64,000 nt of DNA from Paenibacillus taichungensis (lineage in GTDB: Bacteria > Bacillota > Bacilli > Paenibacillales > Paenibacillaceae), in contig NZ_JABMCC010000111.1 in assembly GCF_013359905.1 (NCBI RefSeq), forward strand, positions 310,001 through 374,000, read 5' to 3'. Below, piece after piece: positions 26,312 to 36,252 of this stretch (position 1 is its first letter; each line of letters starts with the position of its first letter). A program made the translations under genes and the position numbers. A model generated the notes under the pieces. It made no database searches. It was given only the letters and a program-made list of their open reading frames with translations, and was not told where the DNA came from.

Positions 26312-27055
26312 ATGGAAGACCGAAAGTTAACCGTCCGGGCTGTAGAACGGGCGCTGGATATATTATTGTGTTTTACAACCCGCAGTGATCTGGGACTCAC
26401 GGAAATTGCCAGCCAGATCGGTCTGCACAAGAGTACAGTCCATCGTCTGATGGCTACTTTGGAGGACAAAGGGTTCGTAATCCGGGATGCTGCAACTGAG
26501 AAGTATCGACTCGGCATACGCATCTGGGAACTGTCTGCCCATATGTCTCGCAGCGATGATCCTGCCATTTTGCTCCTTCCTGCGATGGAGCGGCTGAGAG
26601 ATCGACTGGGCGAAACCGTGAGTTTATATCTGCGTGATGGCAGTGAGCGGATTCGAATTCAAGCCGTGCAGAGTGATCAGGCGATTCGTCGTGTAGCTCC
26701 GGTGGGCGTCAGACTTCCGTTATCAGTGGGAGCATCCAGCAAAGTGCTGATGGCTTTTGCCACCGAAGAGGACCGCGAAGATCTGATGAATGGACCGGAA
26801 TGGCCGGTATTTATCGATCCCAAAGTATATTTGGCACAGATGAAAGACATTCTGGAATACGGCTACGCAACAAGTTATGAGGAACGTGAACCGGGAGCCG
26901 CAGCAGTATCTGTACCCATAATGGATCGGAAAGGCAACATCGCTGCTGCCCTGTCGGTATCCGGGCCTGTTAGCCGTCTCTCGCAAGAAACGTTGCATGA
27001 ATACGCACCTGTGTTGAAGGAAGCTGCTACGCAGATGGGGCTTATGCTATCCTGA
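26312..27055 (+). CDS. IclR-family transcriptional regulator
   Basis: A 247-residue regulator. The N-terminal winged helix covers residues 6-65 (LGLTEIASQIGLHKSTVHRL). The C-terminal effector-binding domain includes PLSVGASSKVLMAFA and SYEEREPGAAAVSVPI, both typical of IclR ligand domains that sense small carboxylates or sugar acids. ATG at 26312 follows GAGGAGG. No obvious target operon lies adjacent; thiC downstream is controlled by its own riboswitch. Confidence 0.92.
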   Translation: MEDRKLTVRAVERALDILLCFTTRSDLGLTEIASQIGLHKSTVHRLMATLEDKGFVIRDAATEKYRLGIRIWELSAHMSRSDDPAILLLPAMERLRDRLGETVSLYLRDGSERIRIQAVQSDQAIRRVAPVGVRLPLSVGASSKVLMAFATEEDREDLMNGPEWPVFIDPKVYLAQMKDILEYGYATSYEEREPGAAAVSVPIMDRKGNIAAALSVSGPVSRLSQETLHEYAPVLKEAATQMGLMLS

Positions 27056-27179
27056 TCTTATTTTCTGGAATTTAAAGGTTGTTTTTATGATTCGGTTGCG
27101 CTACTCTGTAATGGATGGCCCAACAGGGTCAGCATAATTGAATATGAATCTGCGGCCTAGATGCTGCAACTTGTTAACG

Positions 27180-27276
27180 TTACTGGGGGAGTCCGAATTG
27201 TCCGGACTGAGACGGAATCGCATGAGATTCCGGACCCTTTGCACCTGATCTGGATCATACCAGCGTAGGGAAGTAA
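27180..27276 (+). ncRNA. TPP riboswitch (THI box)
   Basis: A leader RNA that binds thiamine pyrophosphate. The conserved elements are all present: a GGGG run near 27184, CTGAGA at 27207-27212, ACCCTTTG, then ACCTGATCTGG and ATACCAGCGTAGGGAAG up to 27275. The P3 arm (CGGAATC / GATTCCG) is perfect. It precedes a strong terminator and then thiC, so the likely mode is premature termination when thiamine pyrophosphate is plentiful. Confidence 0.97.
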
Positions 27277-27365
27277 TCGGCGATACGATCACGAACACCA
27301 TATAATTTAACCTATAGATAGGCTCCACTAAGGAGTCTCTATAAGGTGTGTTATTGGTGATGGAG

Positions 27366-27398
27366 ATAAGCCGGTTCCCTTGGGAACCGGCTTTTTTT
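27366..27398 (+). terminator. Riboswitch-controlled terminator
   Basis: AAGCCGGTTCCC / GGGAACCGGCTT with a 2-base loop, followed by a seven-T run; 90 bases after the aptamer. Confidence 0.92.
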
Positions 27399-27537
27399 AT
27401 ACAGTAAACAGGCGAAAGCTGGTGTCAGAGCTGCTTTTGGATAAAGAGCTGGGAGCATTGGCGAGCATTGGGTTCCGATATCTTTTGCCTCGTATGTCTG
27501 TATTACTTGAATTGTATGTCTCTATTTTGTGTTGTAG

Positions 27538-29436
<1,899 letters not shown>

Positions 29437-29474
29437 GCGTCGTTACAGCGTAATCTGGGCGGCCTGACATGGTG

Positions 29475-29518
29475 AAAAGCCGTTCCTCTCCGTGATTGCG
29501 GAGAGGAACGGCCTCTTA
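29475..29518 (+). terminator. Strong hairpin after thiC
   Basis: A 13-bp perfect stem GCCGTTCCTCTCC / GGAGAGGAACGGC with an 8-base loop. The T tail is weak (CTCTTACT), so it may rather be a stability or pause element. Confidence 0.6.
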
Positions 29519-29590
29519 CTTGGTATGCGGTGCGCACACTTAACTTCGAAGGACAAGGATAACGACACAACATATTTTATCAGTTGTAGG

Positions 29591-29619
29591 TTGATTGTCT
29601 CGCAGATGTTTAATAAAAT
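29591..29619 (+). promoter_or_regulatory. Candidate promoter of antisense antitoxin RNA
   Basis: TTGATT and TAAAAT are separated by 17 bases. Transcription would begin near 29626 and run toward the terminator at 29716-29761, opposite the toxin gene. Confidence 0.55.
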
Positions 29620-29629
29620 GAATATAAGT

Positions 29630-29665
29630 AAAAACAAATAAGAGTAGCCAGGCCAATGGCTACTC
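29630..29665 (-). terminator. Terminator of toxin mRNA (minus strand)
   Basis: GAGTAGCCA / TGGCTACTC with a 6-base loop; on the minus strand it is followed by TTATTTGTTTTT. Confidence 0.75.
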
Positions 29666-29715
29666 CTGCACAGCATTTGCGGTGGGTATTCCTCCAAGTG
29701 CAGCATAGTTCGGAC

Positions 29716-29761
29716 GAAGTGACCCGTCAGGCCGTCAACCTGTGGCGGGTCACTTCTTTTT
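29716..29761 (+). terminator. Terminator of antisense RNA (plus strand)
   Basis: GAAGTGACCCG / CGGGTCACTTC, an 11-bp perfect stem, with an inner CAGG / CCTG pair in the loop, then five T. The toxin stop codon lies inside the same hairpin. Confidence 0.85.
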
Positions 29762-29833
29762 ACGGTCGATGTATGTCAGGAGCGCAATAATTAACATTGC
29801 GAACACGATTACGTCGTTGAAAGAGAAGTTCAT
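29750..29833 (-). CDS. Holin-like type I toxin peptide
   Basis: A 27-residue peptide, below usual ORF cut-offs. It begins MNFSFNDVIVFAMLI, forms one membrane helix, and ends in the basic TYIDRKKK. This is the design of the putative holin-like / TxpA-type toxins of Bacillales. The ribosome site GGGAGG is 7 bases before the ATG and is part of an inverted repeat, CCTCC-GGTG-GGAGG (29841-29854), that would hide it. The -10 box is TATAAT at 29892-29897. On the opposite strand a promoter and terminator define a likely antisense RNA. Confidence 0.75.
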   Translation of the reverse strand: MNFSFNDVIVFAMLIIALLTYIDRKKK

Positions 29834-29840
29834 AGAATCA

Positions 29841-29854
29841 CCTCCCACCGGAGG
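29841..29854 (-). promoter_or_regulatory. Shine-Dalgarno-sequestering hairpin of toxin mRNA
   Basis: CCTCC-GGTG-GGAGG in the mRNA pairs the ribosome binding site with the bases just before it. Such sequestration is common in type I toxin mRNAs. Confidence 0.65.
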
Positions 29855-29891
29855 CAACCTATTTCCCACCACAAATTGGCTGTACAAAATA

Positions 29892-29920
29892 ATTATACCA
29901 TTCGAAAGTCTCTCATTCGA
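29892..29920 (-). promoter_or_regulatory. Promoter of toxin mRNA
   Basis: A perfect TATAAT on the minus strand (plus 29892-29897) is preceded by TG one base off (TGGTATAAT, an extended -10). The -35 region, TCGAAT at 17 bases, is weak. The untranslated leader would be about 52 bases. Confidence 0.6.
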
Positions 29921-29953
29921 GAGTCTTTTTATTTTGCTTCATGAGTTCAACAC

Positions 29954-30646
29954 TCAACACTGCTTCAAGCTCAACTTCTTCTCCAAATACGCCGCAAGCG
30001 ATGCCAGCGGGCTATAGATCGCCATGCCTGTATCTGATTTGACCCGTGCTGCTGTGGGAGCCATCGACAATTGAGCGGCTACGACAGTGCTATCTGGATA
30101 CTGCTCAGCAAGTTGCTGTAATCCGGTGCTCACCGCTGCAAGATAACCTTCCTTATCGCCTCGCATAATTAACTCGAATGTGCCCGGGATCAGTACTGCT
30201 TCAGTCTCTACGGTCACGGCCTCGTGTCGCTGCCCATCCGCATCCTCTTGCTGCAAAGCCAGATTCACCCGCGCCATCGTTCCTTCAATCGTTGCGGGGT
30301 TGGTAAACGCTAGGATGTACTTGCCAGGATTCTGCTGCATTTCCTGAAGTAATGGATCATCAATTCCAATCACGGGCACGGGAACATGCTGTGCCTCCTG
30401 CTCAAGTACGGCCGCAAACAGAGTACAGGTGACGAGGATGGCATCTGCATGACAATGTGCGATCCATTGCAGCGTCTGTGATACTTTCTCATGTGTAACT
30501 GCCTCGGTGAAATCCGCATCATGTTTGAGGCGATCCAGACCCGGATCGACATAATGTACAAGTTCAACCTCATAAGGAGCGAGAGTTTCTTCAATTAGTG
30601 CAATATTGGAATAGTGAGCGTGAAAACAGCCAATGGTCATCATCAT
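29954..30646 (-). CDS. Aspartate/glutamate racemase-superfamily protein
   Basis: A 230-residue cytosolic protein of the Asp/Glu racemase and arylmalonate decarboxylase fold. The N-terminal catalytic cysteine stands in ADAILVTCTLFAAVLE. The second catalytic cysteine region reads VVAAQLSMAPTAA, so the expected second Cys is missing and a true racemase mechanism is doubtful. The usable start is the ATG at 30646, after CAGGGGG; the open frame upstream lacks a ribosome site. It ends 120 bases from the toxin promoter. Substrate unknown. Confidence 0.78.
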   Translation of the reverse strand: MMMTIGCFHAHYSNIALIEETLAPYEVELVHYVDPGLDRLKHDADFTEAVTHEKVSQTLQWIAHCHADAILVTCTLFAAVLEQEAQHVPVPVIGIDDPLLQEMQQNPGKYILAFTNPATIEGTMARVNLALQQEDADGQRHEAVTVETEAVLIPGTFELIMRGDKEGYLAAVSTGLQQLAEQYPDSTVVAAQLSMAPTAARVKSDTGMAIYSPLASLAAYLEKKLSLKQC

Positions 30647-30848
30647 ACTTGCCCCCTGAAATGGATTATCTCTCATATAAGTTCCGCAGATATTTAACCC
30701 ATTATAGGGATGTGACAATAGACTGTACATATTTAAAATACGGAGGTAGCAACATTTATCGTGAAAACGCGAATAACCGTTCATCCACAACTTCGCAGAG
30801 GAACGGTGCAAACCACGTAAGCGATTCTCAATTCGCACGTCATTTCAT

Positions 30849-31016
30849 TTATCGCATAGAAGGGGCAGCATTCTTTTTAGCCATTTTTTGTTGCAAAATT
30901 TCATGAAAGGATAGACCTTGAGTGTTCTCATTCTCCTTTTTGGGAGCAGTGGTCGCCGTGTTGCGCGGATATTGATGGTGGTACGGGATCATTTGCTGAA
31001 TAGGCATGCGGATCAT
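30849..31016 (-). CDS. Small basic hypothetical protein
   Basis: A 55-residue protein starting at the ATG at 31016, 6 bases after AAAGGAGG. Residues 1-20 are rich in Met, Gln, His and Tyr. A C-terminal amphipathic helix reads LSFHEILQQKMAKK; the F-x-E-I-L pattern resembles short interaction motifs seen in some flagellar-operon proteins, but this is speculation. No membrane segment or signal peptide. Probably real because of the ribosome site; its role is unknown. Confidence 0.55.
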   Translation of the reverse strand: MIRMPIQQMIPYHHQYPRNTATTAPKKENENTQGLSFHEILQQKMAKKNAAPSMR

Positions 31017-31560
31017 CTTGGTTCCTCCTTTAATGCATTTTTGAATATGCATATGTGATTATTAATAGGTTATGTATTCCGACGGGTTATCGTCTCTGTT
31101 ACGCAAATAGGTATATGTGACTTGTTAGACGAATCAAGCAACTTTAAGGTGTAATTCCAATTGGATTGTAGTGATTTTACCCCGTATTCAGGAGATGTAA
31201 ACGTTTTTAAGTAAATTCAGGAGAAAAGGACCGCATATGTGAGGTTTCGTATGGGAGGATAGAAGCGGTTGTTAAGTGAATAGACCCAGTTTTGGGAATG
31301 CCAATTGTGTCGAAATTAAGACATATTGTCTGGTTGTATAGGTACGGCGCAAGCTAGCTAACTTGGTACCATGGTCGGTTGTCGGGTGCATATTAGGGCA
31401 TTTTTCGATGGATAGACAAAGGTGAAACGCCAAAAAGCCGTCAGGAAAACCTGACAGCCTAACAGCATTTTGTATAAATCCGTGAGCATTATTCCATTGC
31501 TGAGATATAGATCGAAACGGTCCAATTGGAATTAAGAAATGACCATAATCACTTTTTTTC
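31017..31560. other. Intergenic region without a gene
   Basis: About 540 bases between two minus-strand genes. It holds the terminator at 31432-31460 for the upstream gene. The rest is AT-rich, with no ORF that has a ribosome site and no RNA motif that I recognise. Confidence 0.4.
31432..31460 (-). terminator. Rho-independent terminator (minus strand)
   Basis: GGCTGTCAGG / CCTGACGGC with a loop of TTTT on the minus strand, then TTTTTGG. It follows the GyrI-like gene by 100 bases. Confidence 0.8.
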
Positions 31561-32382
31561 TTATTTTTCTTGGCGAACAGCGATATACAAGTCCACTTGT
31601 ACGTTCTCAGGATCGAGGCTTCGTTCATCATACAATTCGAAATCTCCGGTAAACGTGCGCTCCCCCTGATTGTTCCAGGCCCACACCGCACCCCAGGCCT
31701 CACCTACAACCTCGCCCATCGGGCCCTTTCTGGAGGTGAACACCGCATATGTTGCAGGCGGCAGGTCAACGGAACTCACTCCCTCAGGCAACGCTTCATC
31801 CAGACCCACCTCATGACCCACCAGTATGGTGTATTCTCCATTTATGCCATCTGTATAATTAGCGTAACAGCCATAGCGGTTCGCTTCAGGGGCAGGCTGA
31901 TGATCTGAGGCGAAGTAGCTGTTCCAGAGTCCCTGAATACAGCCTTTGCCACTCATCTCAATGGCATTGGTTGTTCTGGCGGACACACCTGCAAGGCGCT
32001 TTCCTGGCAATGTGACGTACCGAATGGGCTTTGTGGAAAGTCGATTGTCACGAGTTTCTTGATTAAATTCAACGGACTCATCCGAATTTTCTGCCCCAAA
32101 TGTCACGTTCCGTTCTGAGCCGGAGGCATTCCATCTTTTCAAAAAAGGAAGCTGGTTACGTAGCATCGCCCTTGCTGATTCCTCGTCCATACCTTCCTGA
32201 TTCAAGATGGCAGTGCACATTTCAATCATGCCCTCCAGCGTAATATCGGGCTGCTCGAACTTGCCTTCTTTATAACAATAGATACAGTATTCGCGGGTTG
32301 TAGTACCATCCGTTTCTGTTCCGAATTGAGCAGGGGTAGTAAGTGGCATTCCGCAGCTTTGGCATACTGTGACGTTCATCAT
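31561..32382 (-). CDS. Zinc-ribbon plus GyrI-like effector-binding protein
   Basis: A 273-residue two-domain protein. The N-terminal ribbon has two cysteine pairs (CQSCGMPL and YCIYCYKEG), followed by a helical spacer to about residue 85. Residues about 115-273 form a GyrI-like/AraC effector-binding domain (SGKGCIQGLWNSYF, PPATYAVFTSRKGPMGEVV). Such domains bind small amphipathic ligands or inhibit gyrase; the role here is unknown. The ATG at 32382 lies after GAGGAGG. The WYL regulator lies 69 bases upstream on the same strand, so they are probably an operon. Confidence 0.8.
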   Translation of the reverse strand: MMNVTVCQSCGMPLTTPAQFGTETDGTTTREYCIYCYKEGKFEQPDITLEGMIEMCTAILNQEGMDEESARAMLRNQLPFLKRWNASGSERNVTFGAENSDESVEFNQETRDNRLSTKPIRYVTLPGKRLAGVSARTTNAIEMSGKGCIQGLWNSYFASDHQPAPEANRYGCYANYTDGINGEYTILVGHEVGLDEALPEGVSSVDLPPATYAVFTSRKGPMGEVVGEAWGAVWAWNNQGERTFTGDFELYDERSLDPENVQVDLYIAVRQEK

Positions 32383-32451
32383 CAATTCCTCCTCGTTATG
32401 TACAACTTGAATATAGTAGAAGTATAACGTGAGGAACTGGACACCTGTCTG

Positions 32452-33402
32452 TCAGGTTAGGGGTGGGGCTTTATAATTTTGTACAATTTGTTCAGCAATT
32501 CTAAGAATCTCTTCCCGAATATGCAGAGGCTCCAGCACTTCGACATCCGCGCCAAATCCAAGAATGAACCCATACAACCAGTTGTCCTCCGGGAATGCGA
32601 CTTGGCTCATATAATACCCCTCACCATCAGAAATGACGTTCTCTATGCCAAACCATTCCTCTGCGATGTGACGGATACGAGCATGGAATCTCAGGCTCAG
32701 GGCCACTTTATTATCTGGAGTTGCCCACTCTTGCTGCCAGGGCCTGTCCTGCAGGTTGATCGGCTTGCGTTCGAAGCTTCCTTGGGCAAGGACGACATCT
32801 CGCATGCGGACTAGCTTGAACATGCGGAAATTGTTGCGTTCGTGACAGAACGCATAGAGATACCAGGAATGCTTTTTGAGCACAAGGGTATGCGGATCGG
32901 TCGTTCTATGAGTTTGAGTACCTTCTGCACTACAATAGGTAAATGTAATGGGCCGCAGTTGATCCATGCCCTGTTCAATGAGTTGAAGTTTCATTTGCAG
33001 TTCTTCGGGATGGGTCCACATCGAATAATCTACAATAAAGCGGCTGGTATTGGCCTGGAAATCCTCATTTTTGGCTTCAGGCACGATACTGCTGAGTTTC
33101 TCCATTAACAGATCCCGTGCTACATTCGTATGGGAGGTGGAGACACTGCGCAGCGCAGTGACAATAGAGGCCAGATCCTTGTCGGTCAGTACGTTTCGAT
33201 CAAGCCGGTAGCCCTCTGCCAGGCCAATACCACCGCTTGCGCCCTGATAGGTGACGACAGGAATACCTGCCTGGCCCAGCGTGTCTATATCTCGGTAGAT
33301 AGTACGGATGGATACTTCAAACGTATCAGCCAGATCCTTTGCCTGTACCCGGCCACGATTGATTAACAGCACAACAATGGCTAATAAACGGTCGAGTTTC
33401 AT
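32452..33402 (-). CDS. WYL-domain transcriptional regulator (YafY family)
   Basis: A 316-residue regulator. An N-terminal helix-turn-helix of the HTH_11 type (VQAKDLADTFEVSIRTIYRD) is followed by the WYL domain; the name-giving W-Y-L triad appears here as KHSWYLYAFCHERNNFRMFKL, shown as SWYLYAFCHERNNFRMFKL. The C-terminal WCX extension ends at about residue 310. Start is the ATG at 33402 after GAAGGGA. WYL proteins often respond to nucleic-acid or other small ligands; no defence genes are nearby. It probably regulates itself and the downstream GyrI-like gene. Confidence 0.88.
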   Translation of the reverse strand: MKLDRLLAIVVLLINRGRVQAKDLADTFEVSIRTIYRDIDTLGQAGIPVVTYQGASGGIGLAEGYRLDRNVLTDKDLASIVTALRSVSTSHTNVARDLLMEKLSSIVPEAKNEDFQANTSRFIVDYSMWTHPEELQMKLQLIEQGMDQLRPITFTYCSAEGTQTHRTTDPHTLVLKKHSWYLYAFCHERNNFRMFKLVRMRDVVLAQGSFERKPINLQDRPWQQEWATPDNKVALSLRFHARIRHIAEEWFGIENVISDGEGYYMSQVAFPEDNWLYGFILGFGADVEVLEPLHIREEILRIAEQIVQNYKAPPLT

Positions 33403-33485
33403 ATATTGGATTCCCTTCAATCATTTATAAGTTGGATTCAGATATGTTATATTGTTGAGCATCACATATAGGAGTGGAATAAGCA

Positions 33486-34181
33486 ATGAAGCGTATTACG
33501 ATTTTGATCGCAGATGATGAAGTTGAGATCGCTGATCTGGTTGCATTGCACTTGCAAAAAGAAGGTTATCACATCATCAAGGCATTTGATGGGAAAGCGG
33601 CGGTCCAAGCCGTTCAGACACAAGCAATAGATTTGGCCATCTTGGATATTATGATGCCTGGTATGGACGGATATGAGGTAACCCGCAAAATTCGGGAGCA
33701 GTATCACCTGCCTATCATTTTTCTAAGCGCCAAAACCTCGGATATGGACAAAATCACCGGGCTCGTGCTGGGCGCAGACGATTACATGACGAAACCATTT
33801 AACCCGATGGAGCTGGTTGCGCGGGTCAATTCCCAGCTGCGTCGTTCACTTCAATTCAGCCAGTCTGTACCGATTCAGCGCTCCATTCTGGAGAAAGGCG
33901 GGCTCATTATTTCGCCAGATCAACATAGTGTCACTCTTTATGGCAAGCCAGTAGAGTTAACACCGAAGGAGTTTGACATCCTGTATCTGCTCGCAAGTCA
34001 TCCCAAACAGGTATTTAGTGCGGAGAGCATCTTTGAACAAGTGTGGGGAGAGGCTTATTATGAGAGCGGCAATACCGTAATGGTTCATATTCGGACCCTT
34101 CGCAAGAAACTGGGCGAAGATGTGGGCAAGAACAAGTTTATCAAAACGATCTGGGGTGTGGGGTACACGTTTAATGAATAA
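33486..34181 (+). CDS. VanR-like response regulator, OmpR family
   Basis: A 231-residue regulator. The receiver domain has the acidic pocket at D10/D11 and phospho-acceptor Asp54 (DLAILDIMMPGMDGYE), and conserved Lys in ADDYMTKPF. The C-terminal winged helix (residues about 135-231) contains VELTPKEFDILYLLASHPK. The closest pattern is VanR of glycopeptide-resistance clusters (KITGLVLGADDYMTKPFNP). Its 3' end overlaps the sensor-kinase gene by 8 bases, so the two are translationally coupled. Confidence 0.9.
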   Translation: MKRITILIADDEVEIADLVALHLQKEGYHIIKAFDGKAAVQAVQTQAIDLAILDIMMPGMDGYEVTRKIREQYHLPIIFLSAKTSDMDKITGLVLGADDYMTKPFNPMELVARVNSQLRRSLQFSQSVPIQRSILEKGGLIISPDQHSVTLYGKPVELTPKEFDILYLLASHPKQVFSAESIFEQVWGEAYYESGNTVMVHIRTLRKKLGEDVGKNKFIKTIWGVGYTFNE

Positions 34182-35262
34182 ACGCAGAAGTTTTCGAACG
34201 ACCATGATTCTGTTGCTTGGTTTAAGCATGTTGGCATCTGGTGCGATTACCTTTGGAGTATATAAAGTGATGCAATACTATTACACTGGTGTGCGTGCGG
34301 AAGATCAGTTAGCGGAATATCGTCACTTTATGAGAAGTATAGGAGATATTTACTTTTTCCTCATCTTGTTTATACCGCTTGCCATCCTGTTTTTCTTCTG
34401 GTTTACCAAGCCGTATGTTACCTACTTCAAAAATATCTCCACAGGTATCCGGCAACTCGCAAATGGTGATTTCCAGCACCGTGTGCAAATTTCGACGAAG
34501 GACGAGCTGGGCGCGATTGCTGAGGATATCAATCTGGCGAGCCTGAAACTGAGGGAAGCGGTAGAACGGGGAGATTTTGCGGAGAGCAGCAAGGACCAAC
34601 TGGTTGTAAACTTGGCGCATGATTTACGTACGCCGCTAACATCAGTATTGGGTTATCTGGATCTGTTGATGAAGGATGATCAGCTGACGGAGGAGCAGGT
34701 CAGACACTTTACAGCGATTGCTTTTGCCAAATCCCAGCGTCTTGAGAAACTGATCGATGATTTGTTTGAGATTACACGGATGAATTATGGTATGTTGTCG
34801 ATTGAAAAAAAGAAACTTGATCTTAGTGAACTGCTAAGGCAGATGAACGAAGAGCTGTACCCTGTTTTTGAAAAGAACCACCTGGTCACCCGACTGCATA
34901 TCGATTCCGAGTTAACCATTTTCGGCGATGGTGAGGTGCTTGCCCGCGTGTTTGAGAACCTGTTGATCAATGCAGCGCGTCATGGTACAGATGGTCTTTA
35001 TGTGGATATCCATGGGCACCGTGATGCAGGACAGGTTATCATTCAGGTCATGAACTATGGGGGACATATTCATCCGGATGATCTGCCTCATATTTTTGAT
35101 ATGTACTATACCGGAGATCGTGCACGGACACCTCAGGAAGGTGGAACAGGTCTGGGGCTATTTATCGCCAAAAATATTGTGGAGCAGCATGATGGGTCTA
35201 TTTCGGTCCAAAGTGATATCGTACGAACCGTATTTGAAGTGCGGTTGCCAGCACTAGAATGA
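34174..35262 (+). CDS. VanS-like sensor histidine kinase
   Basis: A 362-residue two-transmembrane kinase. Membrane helices lie near residues 10-30 and 65-85, separated by a short extracytoplasmic loop, as in VanS. HAMP follows, then the phospho-acceptor in NLAHDLRTPLTSVLGYLDLL, N-box (NLLINAARHG), and G-boxes (GGTGLGLFIAKNIVEQHDG). The G1 box is degenerate (YGGHIHPDDLPHIF). ATG at 34174 overlaps the regulator stop. Together with the following D,D-carboxypeptidase and VanZ it forms a van-like cluster; the signal is likely cell-wall related but unproved. Confidence 0.9.
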   Translation: MNKRRSFRTTMILLLGLSMLASGAITFGVYKVMQYYYTGVRAEDQLAEYRHFMRSIGDIYFFLILFIPLAILFFFWFTKPYVTYFKNISTGIRQLANGDFQHRVQISTKDELGAIAEDINLASLKLREAVERGDFAESSKDQLVVNLAHDLRTPLTSVLGYLDLLMKDDQLTEEQVRHFTAIAFAKSQRLEKLIDDLFEITRMNYGMLSIEKKKLDLSELLRQMNEELYPVFEKNHLVTRLHIDSELTIFGDGEVLARVFENLLINAARHGTDGLYVDIHGHRDAGQVIIQVMNYGGHIHPDDLPHIFDMYYTGDRARTPQEGGTGLGLFIAKNIVEQHDGSISVQSDIVRTVFEVRLPALE

Positions 35263-35360
35263 AGTAAAAGACTGAATTTAAGAAAAACTTTAGAATTGCC
35301 CTGCTTTTTTTTAACTAGTTTTCTCTATCCTTGAATGACGAGGTAAAGGAGGAGCATGGA

Positions 35361-36224
35361 ATGAAAAAGTGGGGATTTTTGATATGTATCATTGTACTGG
35401 GATATATCTTTTCCAAGTCACCCGCCCTGTTTGAACAGAAGGAAGAGGCGAATCTGGAAGTTCAGGATACGGGTGAAATTCGTGCAGGCTATACCAAAAC
35501 AATTCATGTGGATATGCAGAATCAAGTACATAAAGGGAATTTATTGCTCGTCAATTCGGAGTATCCCGTTCATGCGGAGGGGATTAGAACCGATATTGTC
35601 AATCTGGCTGAACAACATGAACTAATCCGGGGATACGGATTGCTGGATCAGAATATTATGTTGTCAAAGTACGTAGCGCAAGCGTTCCAGAAGATGGTTG
35701 AAGCTGCTGGGAAAGATGACGTACGATACTTCATTATTAGCAGTGGCTATCGGGACTTTACGAAACAGGAGCAACTGTATGAGGAAAAGGGATCGGACTA
35801 TGCGCTTCCCGCGGGACATAGTGAACATAACCTGGGCTTGTCCATGGATATTGGCTCTACGCTGGCTGCTATGAGTGAAGCACCCGAAGGAGCCTGGCTT
35901 GAAAAGAATGCATGGAAATTCGGATTCATCTTGCGTTACCCGAAGGATAAAGTGGACATCACCGGCATCCAATTCGAACCATGGCATTTCCGCTATGTGG
36001 GATTGCCGCACAGCGCCATTATGTATCATAATCATCTGGTATTGGAGCAATATTTGGAGCTGCTGCAGCAGAAAAAGAGCATTTCCGCTGAAGTCGGGGG
36101 CGAGCATTATTTTATACGTTATTACGATGCATCCAAAGATGAGACCATTAATATACCTGAGCATGGTCAATATGAGATATCGGGAGACAACATGAAGGGA
36201 GTTGTCGTGACGGTGGAGGAATAA
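35361..36224 (+). CDS. VanY-family D,D-carboxypeptidase
   Basis: A 287-residue membrane-anchored M15 peptidase that cleaves the terminal D-Ala of peptidoglycan precursors. An N-terminal signal anchor (WGFLICIIVLGYIFSK) leads outside. The zinc site is formed by HSEHNLGLSMDIG and the Glu/His pair in QFEPWHFRYVG, both intact, with RYFIISSGYRDFTKQ before them. Start is the ATG at 35361, 8 bases after AAAGGAGG. It is part of the van-like operon; removing D-Ala would lower the glycopeptide target. Confidence 0.92.
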   Translation: MKKWGFLICIIVLGYIFSKSPALFEQKEEANLEVQDTGEIRAGYTKTIHVDMQNQVHKGNLLLVNSEYPVHAEGIRTDIVNLAEQHELIRGYGLLDQNIMLSKYVAQAFQKMVEAAGKDDVRYFIISSGYRDFTKQEQLYEEKGSDYALPAGHSEHNLGLSMDIGSTLAAMSEAPEGAWLEKNAWKFGFILRYPKDKVDITGIQFEPWHFRYVGLPHSAIMYHNHLVLEQYLELLQQKKSISAEVGGEHYFIRYYDASKDETINIPEHGQYEISGDNMKGVVVTVEE

Positions 36225-36252
36225 ACAACAAGAAATACGTGGAGGTTCATAT

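Larger units (their letters stand above)
29626..29762 (+). ncRNA. Candidate antisense RNA antitoxin
   Basis: A predicted RNA of about 137 bases on the plus strand, bounded by the promoter at 29591-29619 and by a very strong terminator. It has no ORF. Its 3' part is complementary to the end of the toxin frame (stop at 29750-29752) and its 5' part overlaps the toxin's own terminator. This convergent 3' overlap is the layout of txpA/RatA-like systems. Existence is inferred from the signals. Confidence 0.5.
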
